NCBI RefSeq assembly: GCF_030813695.1
Contig: NZ_JAUSVA010000002.1
Span: 3,782,001 to 3,846,000, forward strand
DNA length: 64,000 nt
Origin: Kitasatospora herbaricolor
GTDB taxonomy: Bacteria > Actinomycetota > Actinomycetes > Streptomycetales > Streptomycetaceae
Reading direction: 5' to 3'
The notes under the pieces were generated by a model. The model was not told where the DNA came from. It saw only the letters and a program-made list of their open reading frames with translations, and searched no databases. A program made the translations under genes and the position numbers. This document shows positions 1-8,756 of the stretch, piece after piece; position 1 is the stretch's first letter; each line of letters starts with the position of its first letter.

Positions 1-82
1 AGGCGAGCCGCCTGAGCCGCTCCACCCGGTCGCCGCCACCGGGCTCCGTACCGCCCGGCCGGTCGTTGCTGGCCTGCGACAT
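1..82 (-). CDS. N-terminus of an unidentified protein (partial)
   Basis: An ATG ending at 82 opens a minus-strand frame that runs off the window after about 27 codons, reading MSQASNDRPGGTEPGGGDRV and onward. A strong purine-rich ribosome binding site (GAGGGAAGGTGGAGGC) sits directly upstream, which is why I call a gene. The visible part is hydrophilic and Gly/Pro-rich, typical of a disordered cytoplasmic N-terminus. It lies downstream of guaA beyond a hairpin, so it probably has its own transcript. The product cannot be identified from this fragment. Confidence 0.5.
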   Translation of the reverse strand, partial: MSQASNDRPGGTEPGGGDRVERLRRLA

Positions 83-199
83 GCCTCCACCTTCCCTCTC
101 GGCCCGTCAGCCCCCTGACAGATCCGGTCCGATTCTGCCCGTTGCCGAGCGCTTTCGGTGGGAGGGCCCACCCGACGGGCGGCCCCCGCACCGCGAACG

Positions 200-241
200 G
201 CCGCGCCGTCGCTCCCATGGATACGGGTGCGACGGCGCGGC
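200..241 (-). terminator. Hairpin terminator after guaA
   Basis: A 13-bp perfect inverted repeat (200-212 with 229-241) encloses a 16-nt loop, 20 bp past the guaA stop codon. It is GC-rich without a clear T-run, as is usual for Streptomyces terminators. Confidence 0.6.
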
Positions 242-261
242 TGTTCAGTCCGGCGGGAGAC

Positions 262-1857
262 CTACTCCCACTCGATGGTGCCCGGCGGCTTGCTGGTGAC
301 GTCCAGCACCACGCGGTTCACCTCGTCGACCTCGTTGGTGATCCGGGTCGAGATCTTCGCCAGCACCTCGTAGGGCACCCGCGACCAGTCGGCCGTCATG
401 GCGTCCTCGGAGGAGACCGGGCGCAGCACGATCGGGTGGCCGTAGGTACGGCCGTCACCCTGCACGCCGACGCTGCGGACGTCGGCCAGCAGCACGACCG
501 GGCACTGCCAGATCGAACGGTCCAGGCCGGCCGCGGTGAGCTCCTCGCGGGCGATGGCGTCGGCCTCGCGCAGCAGGTCCAGGCGCTCCTTGGTGACCTC
601 GCCGACGATCCGGATGCCCAGGCCCGGGCCGGGGAACGGCTGGCGCTGGACGATCTCCTCCGGCAGGCCGAGCTCCTGGCCGACCATCCGGACCTCGTCC
701 TTGAACAGCTTGCGCAGCGGCTCGATCAGCTCGAACTCGATGTCGTCGGGCAGGCCGCCGACGTTGTGGTGCGACTTGATGTTCGCGGTGCCGGTGCCGC
801 CGCCGGACTCGACCACGTCCGGGTAGAGCGTGCCCTGCACCAGGAACGCGACGTCCTCGCCGGACGCGCCGGCCTCGGCCACGATCTCGGCCTGGGCCTG
901 CTCGAAGACCCGGATGAACTCGCGGCCGATGATCTTCCGCTTGGTCTCGGGGTCGCTCACCCCGGCGAGGGCGGCGAGGAAGCGCTCCTCGGCGTCGACG
1001 ACCTTCAACTGGATGCCGGTGGCCGCGACGAAGTCCTTCTCGACCTGCTCGGTCTCGCCCTTGCGCATCAGGCCGTGGTCCACGTACACGCAGGTCAGCT
1101 GCGAGCCGATGGCCTTCTGCACCAGCGCCGCGGCGACCGCGGAGTCGACACCGCCGGAGAGCCCGCAGATCGCGCGCTTGCTGCCGACCTGCTCGCGGAT
1201 GAGCGCGACCTGCTCCTCCACCACGTTGGTGGTGGTCCAGTTCGGCTCGATGCCCGCGCCCCGGTAGAGGAAGTGCTCCAGCACCTGCTGGCCGTGCGTG
1301 GAGTGCATCACCTCGGGGTGGTACTGGACCCCGTACAGCTTCTTCTCGTCGTTCTCGAAGGCCGCGACCGGGACCACGTCGGTGGACGCGGTGACGGTGA
1401 AGCCTTCCGGCGCGGCCGAGCAGGCGTCGCCGTGCGACATCCACACCGACTGCTCGGCCGGGGTGCCCTCGAAGAGGGTCGAGCCGGTCTTGGAGACGAG
1501 CAGCGGGGTACGGCCGTACTCCCGGGCGCCGTTGTCGTCGACGGTGCCGCCCAGCGTGGTGGCCATCAGCTGGAAGCCGTAGCACATGCCGAAGACCGGG
1601 ACGCCGGACTCGAACAGCGACCGGTCGACGGTCGGAGCGCCCTCGGCGTACACGGACGACGGGCCGCCGGAGAGGATGATCGCCCGGGGGTTCTTGGCCA
1701 GCATCTCTTCCACGGGCATCGTGCTCGGCACGATCTCGCTGTAGACCCGGGCCTCACGGACGCGGCGGGCGATGAGCTGGGCGTACTGGGCGCCGAAGTC
1801 GACGACCAGGACGGTGTCGGCCGGCGGTACGGAGTGGTCGGGGGTAGCAGAGGACAC
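262..1857 (-). CDS. guaA: GMP synthase (glutamine-hydrolysing)
   Basis: Converts XMP to GMP using ATP and glutamine in the cytoplasm, the last step of guanine nucleotide synthesis. The class I glutamine amidotransferase domain is N-terminal, with nucleophile Cys92 in GMCYGFQ and the YHPEV histidine/glutamate pair. The ATP-pyrophosphatase domain follows with PP-loop LSGGVDSAV, and the dimerisation domain ends in the usual [10 protein letters not shown] place the start at a GTG ending at 1857 (531 aa) because GGAAGG lies just upstream; a longer frame reaching 1899 has no such site. guaB and guaB3 lie about 14 kb away in this window. Confidence 0.97.
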   Translation of the reverse strand: MSSATPDHSVPPADTVLVVDFGAQYAQLIARRVREARVYSEIVPSTMPVEEMLAKNPRAIILSGGPSSVYAEGAPTVDRSLFESGVPVFGMCYGFQLMATTLGGTVDDNGAREYGRTPLLVSKTGSTLFEGTPAEQSVWMSHGDACSAAPEGFTVTASTDVVPVAAFENDEKKLYGVQYHPEVMHSTHGQQVLEHFLYRGAGIEPNWTTTNVVEEQVALIREQVGSKRAICGLSGGVDSAVAAALVQKAIGSQLTCVYVDHGLMRKGETEQVEKDFVAATGIQLKVVDAEERFLAALAGVSDPETKRKIIGREFIRVFEQAQAEIVAEAGASGEDVAFLVQGTLYPDVVESGGGTGTANIKSHHNVGGLPDDIEFELIEPLRKLFKDEVRMVGQELGLPEEIVQRQPFPGPGLGIRIVGEVTKERLDLLREADAIAREELTAAGLDRSIWQCPVVLLADVRSVGVQGDGRTYGHPIVLRPVSSEDAMTADWSRVPYEVLAKISTRITNEVDEVNRVVLDVTSKPPGTIEWE

Positions 1858-1947
1858 GAACGGCCTTCCGGCAGCGGAACGGGAGGTGCCACACGCCACG
1901 GCGCCCGGCAGGGCGGCGGCGGGTGGTATGTGGGGGTGTCGGCCCCC

Positions 1948-1953
1948 AGTCTA
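1948..1953 (-). promoter_or_regulatory. Probable guaA -10 element
   Basis: On the minus strand the hexamer TAGACT, a good match to the HrdB -10 consensus TANNNT, sits about 90 bp before the guaA GTG. I see no convincing -35, so this rests on the -10 and its position. Confidence 0.4.
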
Positions 1954-2977
1954 CCGGCCCGCCCGGGGCCTCCCGCTTCACCCGGTACGTCACCCTGTTG
2001 GCACCGTGACCGCCCGGGCCGCCGGCTCGTTTCTCCTCACGACCGTACGACCGCGTCGCACCCGCCTGGTGCGCCGCCTCGGCCCCGCAGTCCGGGGGCG
2101 GTTCCGTACGGGCTTGCAGGACCACGCGTGGAGCTCATCGCCAGTCCACCGGCGCACGTGGCGCCGCCGCCCTCCCGGTCAGCCGGGGGGACGGCCCGCC
2201 GTGGGACCGTGCGCGGGTGCCGCGACCGGACAGCAGGGGACAGCGACCCCGGCCGCGACTGGGTCCAAGGAGGTGGGGCGGCCTGCGCCCGGGGACGCCC
2301 GGACGCAGGCCGCCGCACCGCCGACCCGACCCGTCCCGACCCGACCCGGCGCGCAGGCGTCCCCCGCGCGCCCCCGTACCCGTCCCGCGGGCCGCCTCCC
2401 GTCACCCCTGTCCCGGGGCCGGCCGGAGTACCCGACAGCGCCGACGGCGCGCGTCCCCGGCACCGCGCGCCGCTACGCGCGTCCCCGTGCGCTCCGGCCC
2501 GCGGACCACTACGCAACGTGATCATCACCCGTCGTACCCGGACCCTCCAGGGAGCCCCCGCCGGCCGCTCCGGCAGGCCCGGGCGGACCTCCCTACCGGC
2601 CTCCCGGCGGGCCTGCGCGCGGGGCTCCCGGCGAAATGGACTGTGCCGAACTGCGTCGAACCGGTTGCAGAGCAAGGGGCCCGTCCAGCACGATGCTGAG
2701 GGAGGGGGTTCGCCCGGCGACCGCGGTCAGGTCGGCGGCGGGTCCGTGCCGGTGCCGCCGCAACCCGACGGCGACAACGGTCATCACCTCACGCTCCGTG
2801 AGCGTCGGCCCGTCCCGGCAGGCGCGGCGGACCGCGCACGACCGCGCACACGCGCCGCACGCCGGCTCACCCACGCCGGCCGCGCGCGACATCCGAAGCC
2901 ATCCGCCGCGACGGCGCTCTTCCCCCGGCGCCGTCACCACAGCACCGGCGCAGCCCTGACGCCGAGTGCTGAGCGAC
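1954..2977. other. 1-kb spacer without a recognisable gene
   Basis: This stretch separates guaA from the next minus-strand gene. All frames crossing it are Arg/Pro/Gly-rich low-complexity translations typical of antisense or non-coding high-GC DNA, and none has a convincing start site. One minus-strand frame near 2800 contains LTEREVMTVVAVG, reminiscent of the start of a LuxR-type helix-turn-helix, but the rest of the motif is absent. Confidence 0.5.
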
Positions 2978-3007
2978 AAAGGGCCCCGTTCCCCCGCGGG
3001 GCCCTTT
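2978..3007 (-). terminator. Hairpin terminator after the zinc-ribbon membrane protein
   Basis: An 11-bp perfect stem (2978-2988 with 2997-3007) closes on an 8-nt loop, and the A/T-ending arms give short T-runs on either side. It lies 35 bp beyond the stop codon at 3043. Confidence 0.65.
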
Positions 3008-3042
3008 GCCCTTTTCCGGTGGCCCTTCTCCGGCGCGCGCCG

Positions 3043-4872
3043 CTACGAGTCCGCCGGGTCCTGCTTGCGCCAGACCGAGGAGTCCTCGGCCGCGGTGCGG
3101 TCGCCGGCCGCCGGCCGCGCCCCGTCGTGCGCCTCCCGGCTCCGCCCGCCGACGTCCAGCGCGTCCGGTCCGTGCACGTCCGGTCCGTGCGAGTCCAGCA
3201 GGTCGCTCGGCGCGGGCACCACCGGGGCCGGCACCCCGGCGTCCGCCCCGCCGCCGGCGTACCCGCCCTGCGCGGGCACCACCGGCGCACCCGTCGCGGG
3301 CACGCCCGGGCCGGCGGCCGGCCGGCGCACCCCCAGCATGGCGAGCAGCGGCGGCAGCGCCAGCGCGCCCGCCGCGGCCCAGAGCAGGTTCGCCGCCAGC
3401 ACGCCGCCGAAGGCCAGACCCACCGAGGACTTCTCCCCGCCGATCCGTGAGGCGACGCTCCCCGCGCCCGTCCCCTCGGTGGTCAGCACGGCCCCCGCCA
3501 GCAGGATCAGCAGGCTCAGCGCGACGCCGTGGACCACCGCGAGCCGGATCCGGTCCACCGTGTCAAACCGGCGGCGGAACGCCGTCCAGCCGAGCAGGGC
3601 CGCCGTCACCAGGGCCAGCAGGCCCGTCCAGCGCCAGTCGCCCGGCAGGTCCTTCAGGTCGAAGAAGGAGTACTGGAACCGGCCGGGCGAGTAGCCGTCC
3701 CCGTCGTACCCCGACACCGCGTAGTTCTGCCGGCCCGCCTCGAAGGTCGCCCCCGAGCCGAAGCCGAGCAGCAGCAGGCCGAGGTTCGGCAGGAACGCCA
3801 GCGAGGCGAGGGTCAGCCCGCCCTCGCCCTGCGCCGCGACGATCACGAAGGCCGCCACCGAGGCGAGGGCGACCACCGTCGCGATCACCCGCCCCGCCGT
3901 CAGCCCGGCCACCGCCCAGCCGCGCACCCCGGCGTTGCGCCAGGCCGCCCAGCGCAGGGCGTCCGTCCCGTACACGGCCAGGGCGATCAGCCCGGCCAGC
4001 AGGAAGGTCCAGCCGAGGGCCTGCACCCAGCCGGCGTCCAGCTCGAAGGCGGGGCCGCCGAACAGCCCCTCGTACCGGTCCTCGTCGTAGCTCCCGCGGC
4101 CGCGCTCGGCCGGCTGCCACCGGGTCCCGCAGAGCAGGCCCAGCAGCAGCGTGACGGCGGCCGCCACCAGCCCCGTCCTGGCCGCCTCGCCGAAGGCGAA
4201 CCGCCGGCCCGCCTGGCCGCCGGTCCGGGCCTGCCGGCGGCGCAGCCCGGACCGCAGCCCGGCCCAGAGCGCCAGCGCCCACAGCAGGGTGACCGTCATC
4301 GGGAGGACCCGCACGGTGTACGCCAGCGACATCGACGTCCGCCCGCCGCCCATCGACACCAGGCCCTCGAAGGGCGCGCCGAGCGCGGCCAGGGCCGCCG
4401 CCAGGGCGCCGCCGTAACGGGTGCCGAACGGAGCCGGGAACTCGCCACCGTAGCTGCCCGGAACGGCCGCCAGCAGAGCGGCGAGCAGCAGCACCAGGGT
4501 CGGTGCGACCACCACCCGCAGCGCCGGACGCCAGTCCGAGCCGGTGAACCAGCGCAGCGCGGCGGGCTGCTCCGCTCCCGCGGCCAGCGGGGTGCCCGCA
4601 CCCCAACTGCCCACCGCCGGGGCGGCGGTGGGCTGCGGCGGGGCCGGCGCGGCCACGGGAGGCGCGGTCGGCGGCGCGGCGGGCGGCACCGGCACCGCTG
4701 CGGCGGGCGGCCCGGCCGGCGGCGCGAAGGACGCCGCGGCCGGCGCCGCGACCGGCCCTGCGAGCGGCGGCGCCGAGGGCGGTGGTGGTGGCGGCGCGAG
4801 CGGCCGGTCGCAGGAGGCGCAGCGCCGCGCCCCCTGCGCCGAAGCAGCCCCGCACGATGCACAGATGGCCAT
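3043..4872 (-). CDS. Zinc-ribbon polytopic membrane protein (streptophobe-like)
   Basis: A 609-residue protein with three parts. The N-terminus is a zinc ribbon with two CxxC knuckles (Cys4/Cys7 and Cys18/Cys21). Residues about 25-110 are a Pro/Ala-rich linker. The rest is a strongly hydrophobic body with about nine predicted membrane spans, and a hydrophilic C-terminal tail of about 70 residues follows. No catalytic motif is visible. The arrangement resembles Streptomyces proteins annotated as the streptophobe family, whose function is unknown; this assignment is from memory. It starts at ATG with GGGGGA upstream and stands alone between guaA and the GMC oxidoreductase, with its own downstream hairpin. 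Confidence 0.75.
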   Translation of the reverse strand: MAICASCGAASAQGARRCASCDRPLAPPPPPPSAPPLAGPVAAPAAASFAPPAGPPAAAVPVPPAAPPTAPPVAAPAPPQPTAAPAVGSWGAGTPLAAGAEQPAALRWFTGSDWRPALRVVVAPTLVLLLAALLAAVPGSYGGEFPAPFGTRYGGALAAALAALGAPFEGLVSMGGGRTSMSLAYTVRVLPMTVTLLWALALWAGLRSGLRRRQARTGGQAGRRFAFGEAARTGLVAAAVTLLLGLLCGTRWQPAERGRGSYDEDRYEGLFGGPAFELDAGWVQALGWTFLLAGLIALAVYGTDALRWAAWRNAGVRGWAVAGLTAGRVIATVVALASVAAFVIVAAQGEGGLTLASLAFLPNLGLLLLGFGSGATFEAGRQNYAVSGYDGDGYSPGRFQYSFFDLKDLPGDWRWTGLLALVTAALLGWTAFRRRFDTVDRIRLAVVHGVALSLLILLAGAVLTTEGTGAGSVASRIGGEKSSVGLAFGGVLAANLLWAAAGALALPPLLAMLGVRRPAAGPGVPATGAPVVPAQGGYAGGGADAGVPAPVVPAPSDLLDSHGPDVHGPDALDVGGRSREAHDGARPAAGDRTAAEDSSVWRKQDPADS

Positions 4873-4982
4873 AGCCGCGTCCCCCGTCGTCGCAAGCCCT
4901 CGATGAGCCCCTGTTTATCCCACCGGCCGTCCGAGACTGTCAACCGCCGACGGTACGGGCCCGAACTCCCGCCCGGGAGCGG

Positions 4983-6815
4983 TCAGTCCAGCTCCGCCGG
5001 GGCCGGCCTGGCCGGCACCGCGGGTACCGCGAGCAGCGGCAGCCGCAGCTCCCCGAAGGCACCCTTCGGCACCGCCGGCCGCACCGGGGCCACCGCCGCG
5101 ACCCGGCGGTAGTCCTCGCCCTGCGCCGGTCGGGGGTCCGCCTCGCCCTTGTTGGGCCACATCGACATGGCGCGCTCGGCCTGCGCGGTGATCGTCAGCG
5201 AGGGGTTGACCCCGAGGTTCGCCGAGACCGCCGAACCGTCCACCACGCTGATCCCCGGGTACCCGTAGAGCCGGTGGTACGGGTCGACCACACCGGTCCG
5301 AGGGGCGTCCCCGATCGGGCAGCCGCCGAGGAAGTGCGCGGTCATCGGGATGTCGAAGATCTCCCCGACCGTGCTGCCGGGGAACCCGTTGATCTCCGCC
5401 GCGAGCGCCTTGGCGCCCTCCTCGGCGGCCGGGATCCAGGTCGGGTTCGGCTCGCCGTGGCCCTGCCGGGAGGTCAGCTTGCCCTTGCCGAGCCCCTTGG
5501 TCTTCAGCGAGACGGTGATCGAGTTGTCCAGCGACTGCATCACCAGGCCGATGATGGTCTTCTCCGACCACCGGTGCAGGCTCATCGAGCGGGCGAAGTT
5601 GACCGGGTGGGTGGCCGCCGTGATCGCGTACGTCAGCCAGCGGGGCGCCCGGCCGCCGCCGGGGACCTGCTGCACCGAGAGCGCGCCCATCGCGTTGGAG
5701 CCCTTGCCGTAGCGGACCGGCTCGATGTGGGTGTTGGCGTTGGGGTGGATCGAGGAGGTGATCGCGACGCCCTTGGTGAAGTCCGCCTTCGAGCCGTAGC
5801 GCCGGTCGTTGGTCTGCGCCCCCACCAGGGCCTCGGAGTTGGTGCGGGTGAGCTCGCCGAGCCGGGCCGAGATGCCGGGCAGGTGACCGCCGTCGCGCAT
5901 CCGGTGCAGCAGGCTCTGGGTGCCGTAGGTGCCCGCCGCGACCACCACCCGGGCCGCCGTGATCGTCCGGGCGCCGGCCTTCACGCGGTCCCGGGAGCGC
6001 GAGTCGGTGCGCCGCACGTCGACCGCGAAGCCCTCCCCCTGCTCCCGGATCCGGGACACCGTGGTGAGCGGGTGGATCTCGGCGCCGTTGCGCTCGGCCA
6101 GGTAGAGGTAGTTCTCGGTGAGCATGTTCTTGGCGCCGTGCCGGCAGCCGGTCATGCACTCGCCGCACTCGGTGCAGGCCCGCCGCCGGGGCCCTGCGCC
6201 GCCGAAGTACGGGTCCTCGCTCTCCGCGCCGGGCGCGGCCTTCGCGGTGCCGTCGGAGTCCTTGCCGTCACCGAAGAACACCCCGACCGGCGCCAGGTGG
6301 AAGGTGTCCCCGACGCCCATCTTCTCGGCCGCCGCCCTGAGGTGGACGTCGGCCGGGGTGACGGTCGGGTTGAGCCGGACGCCGAGCATCCGCTGCGCCT
6401 GGTCGTAGAACGGCGCCAGCTCCTCCTGCCAGTCGGTGATGTGGCTCCACTGGCGGTCCTCGAAGAACGGCTTCGGCGGCACGTACAGGGTGTTGGCGTA
6501 GTTGAGCGAGCCGCCGCCGACGCCCGCGCCGGCCAGGATCAGCACGTTCGCCAGCAGGTGGATCCGCTGGATGCCGTACAGGCCGAGGGCCGGCGCCCAG
6601 AGGTAGTTCCTGGTGTCCCAGGAGGTGGCCGGGAGTTCGTCCGCCCGGAACCGGCGGCCGGCCTCCAGGACGGCGACCCGGTACCCCTTCTCGGTGAGCC
6701 GCAGGGCGGTGACCGAGCCGCCGAAGCCGGAGCCGACCACCACCACGTCGTAGTCGAACTCGTCGGCCTCCGCGGGCTGCCGCCCCGCCGGGGTCGCTTC
6801 CGGTGCCACTGCCAT
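4983..6815 (-). CDS. GMC-type FAD oxidoreductase (cholesterol oxidase-like)
   Basis: A 610-residue flavoprotein. The Rossmann motif GSGFGG (residues 28-33) begins the FAD domain. The hallmark C-terminal segment PGISVVDGSAVSANLGVNPS contains the FAD-binding end of GMC enzymes. It resembles the ChoD-type oxidoreductases that sit near guaB/guaA in mycobacteria; the substrate is probably a sterol or other alcohol, but nothing here proves it. Residues 213-223 carry CTECGECMTGC, a CxxCxxCxxxC cluster of ferredoxin type that is unusual for a GMC enzyme. The start is supported by AAGGAG ten bases upstream. No signal peptide is visible, so it is probably cytoplasmic. Confidence 0.88.
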   Translation of the reverse strand: MAVAPEATPAGRQPAEADEFDYDVVVVGSGFGGSVTALRLTEKGYRVAVLEAGRRFRADELPATSWDTRNYLWAPALGLYGIQRIHLLANVLILAGAGVGGGSLNYANTLYVPPKPFFEDRQWSHITDWQEELAPFYDQAQRMLGVRLNPTVTPADVHLRAAAEKMGVGDTFHLAPVGVFFGDGKDSDGTAKAAPGAESEDPYFGGAGPRRRACTECGECMTGCRHGAKNMLTENYLYLAERNGAEIHPLTTVSRIREQGEGFAVDVRRTDSRSRDRVKAGARTITAARVVVAAGTYGTQSLLHRMRDGGHLPGISARLGELTRTNSEALVGAQTNDRRYGSKADFTKGVAITSSIHPNANTHIEPVRYGKGSNAMGALSVQQVPGGGRAPRWLTYAITAATHPVNFARSMSLHRWSEKTIIGLVMQSLDNSITVSLKTKGLGKGKLTSRQGHGEPNPTWIPAAEEGAKALAAEINGFPGSTVGEIFDIPMTAHFLGGCPIGDAPRTGVVDPYHRLYGYPGISVVDGSAVSANLGVNPSLTITAQAERAMSMWPNKGEADPRPAQGEDYRRVAAVAPVRPAVPKGAFGELRLPLLAVPAVPARPAPAELD

Positions 6816-6946
6816 CGCCCGCTGCTCCTTCGCGTTACCGGCCGGCGCACCACCGGCCTACCGATCGACTGCCGGGCCCGTCCGGGTACCCGGACGGGCG
6901 GACGGACGCCCTGTCGCCCGCCCTGCCCGGGACCGCCCGCCCGTCG

Positions 6947-7005
6947 GGCCCGGCACAACCAGGCCCGGCACAACCGGGCCGAGCACAAACAGGCCTGCGC
7001 ACACA
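6947..7005. repeat. Four imperfect 15-bp tandem repeats
   Basis: Units at 6947-6961, 6962-6976, 6977-6991 and 6992-7005 follow the pattern GGCCCGGCACAACCA with growing divergence. They fill the end of the spacer just downstream of the aldehyde dehydrogenase stop codon. Confidence 0.8.
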
Positions 7006-7022
7006 GGCCCGGCCGGGCGCGC

Positions 7023-8651
7023 CTACTTGAGCCGGAAGGCCTTCATCGCCCGCAGTCCGGTGGTGAACAGCGCGGCGAACTTCTCGTCGTCCATGCCGAG
7101 CGACGGGCCGATCGGCAGCAGCCGCTGGCTGGCGATGGTCTGGGCCTCGGTGTAGCGCAGGATCCCCTCCGCGCCGTGCCGGCGGCCGAGCCCGGAGTCG
7201 CCCATCCCGCCCATCGGCGAGGCGACCGAGCCGTAGGCGGCCGCGTACGCCTCGTTGACGTTGACCGTGCCCGTGCGCAGCCGGGCCGCGACCGCCCGGC
7301 CGCGCCGCGGGTCCTTCGTCCAGACGCTGGAGTTCAGCCCGTACGAGGTGGAGTTGGCCGCCGCGACGGCCTCGTCCTCGGTGTCGAAGCGGTAGACCGA
7401 GACGACCGGGCCGAAGGTCTCCTCGGCGCAGACCGCCATCCCCGGGGTGACCCCGTCCAGGATGGTCGGCTCGAAGAACAGCGGGCCGAGGTCGGGGCGA
7501 GCCCGGCCGCCCGCCAGCACGGTGGCGCCGGCCTTGACCGCCTCCTTGACGTGCTGGGTGACGACCTCCAGTTGCCGGTCGGAGACCAGCGAGCCCATGT
7601 CCGCGCCGTAGGCGAGGCCGCCGCCGAGCCGCAGCGCGCCGGTGCGGGCCGCGAAGCGGGCCAGGAACTCGTCCGCGACCGAGCGGTGCACGAAGAGCCG
7701 CTCGACCGAGATGCAGAGCTGCCCCGCCGAGGAGAAGCAGGCCCGGACGGCGCCCTCGGCGGCCTTGTCGAGGTCCGCGTCGGCGAGCACCAGCAGGGCG
7801 TTCTTGCCGCCCAGCTCCAGCGAGGCCCCGACCAGCCGGGCGGCGGCCTTCTGGGCCACCTCGCGGCCGGTGCGGGTGGAGCCGGTGAAGGAGACGTAGT
7901 CGGCGTGCTCGACCACGGCCGGGCCGATCACCGGGCCGTCCCCGATCACGATCTGCCACAGGTCGGCCGGCAGCCCCGCCTCGACCAGCAGCTCCCGGGC
8001 CCACAGGGCGGTCAGCGCGGTCTGCGTGTCCGGCTTGTTGACCACCGCGTTGCCGGCCACGAAGGCGGGCAGCGCGTCGCCGACGGACAGCTCAAGCGGG
8101 TAGTTCCACGGCGAGATCTGCCCGATCACGCCCTTCGGCCGGCGGGCCTCGACGGTGTGGGTGAGCACCGGCACGGCGCCGCCCCGGCGGCGGTCCCGCA
8201 GGTACTTCCGGGCGGCGCGGCCGTAGTGCCGGGCGGCCAGCGCGGCGCCCAGCACCTCCTCGAAGGCGTGCAGGCGGGCCTTGCCGGTCTCCGCCTGGAT
8301 CAGGTCCAGCACCTCGTCCTGCCGCTGGAGCAGCAGGTCGTGGAAGCGCAGCAGGACGGCGGCCCGCCGGCGCAGCGGCAGCGCGGCCCAGCCGTGCTGG
8401 GCGCGGCGGGCCAGCTCGTAGGCCAGCTCCACGTCGGCGGGGGTGGACTGCGGCAGGGTGGCGAGCCGCTCGCCGGTGAGCGGTGCGACGGTGTGCACCG
8501 GCACGGGCTCGCCGGCCGCGGTCACGCCGGCCGCGAGCCGGGCGACCAGGGCGGGGGTGACCGCCGAGGCGACGGTACGGGCGCCGCCGGGCGCCGCGGG
8601 GTTGCGTCCGGGCTGGGCGGGCGCCTGTGCATCTGCCGTGAGGTCGGTCAT
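7023..8651 (-). CDS. Succinate-semialdehyde dehydrogenase (NADP+)
   Basis: A 542-residue aldehyde dehydrogenase that probably oxidises succinic semialdehyde to succinate (GABA shunt / 4-carbon degradation). It has the family motifs SPWNYPLE, FTGSTRTG (cofactor loop), the general base Glu279 in LELGGKN and the nucleophile Cys313 in GQLCISVER. The final GRRHGAEGILRYTEAQTIA matches the gabD2 type. A 40-residue Ala/Pro-rich N-terminal extension precedes the catalytic domain. It lies between the GMC oxidoreductase and a Ser/Thr kinase, same strand, with spacers of 100-200 bp. Substrate specificity is inferred from family resemblance. No strong ribosome binding site is visible. Confidence 0.88.
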   Translation of the reverse strand: MTDLTADAQAPAQPGRNPAAPGGARTVASAVTPALVARLAAGVTAAGEPVPVHTVAPLTGERLATLPQSTPADVELAYELARRAQHGWAALPLRRRAAVLLRFHDLLLQRQDEVLDLIQAETGKARLHAFEEVLGAALAARHYGRAARKYLRDRRRGGAVPVLTHTVEARRPKGVIGQISPWNYPLELSVGDALPAFVAGNAVVNKPDTQTALTALWARELLVEAGLPADLWQIVIGDGPVIGPAVVEHADYVSFTGSTRTGREVAQKAAARLVGASLELGGKNALLVLADADLDKAAEGAVRACFSSAGQLCISVERLFVHRSVADEFLARFAARTGALRLGGGLAYGADMGSLVSDRQLEVVTQHVKEAVKAGATVLAGGRARPDLGPLFFEPTILDGVTPGMAVCAEETFGPVVSVYRFDTEDEAVAAANSTSYGLNSSVWTKDPRRGRAVAARLRTGTVNVNEAYAAAYGSVASPMGGMGDSGLGRRHGAEGILRYTEAQTIASQRLLPIGPSLGMDDEKFAALFTTGLRAMKAFRLK

Positions 8652-8756
8652 GCGGCGAAGCCTAAGCGCTCGGCGGCCGGTTCGGTACCCGCCAGTAACC
8701 GGAAAACTCCGGCGACTTCCCCGCGCCGCCGCCCGGCGCCCGGGCGGTGCCCGCCG

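Noticed and set aside
2630..2720. GGTTCGA on the minus strand suggesting a tRNA T-arm
   Set aside because: No 5-bp T-stem, acceptor stem or anticodon arm can be formed around it.
2593..2979. 128-codon minus-strand frame with LTEREVMTVVAVG
   Set aside because: Only the first turn resembles a LuxR motif; no second helix, no start site, no coding-like composition.
142..3450. Very long plus-strand open frame opposite guaA
   Set aside because: It is the antisense shadow of guaA and the membrane protein; GC-rich codons rarely give stops in that frame.
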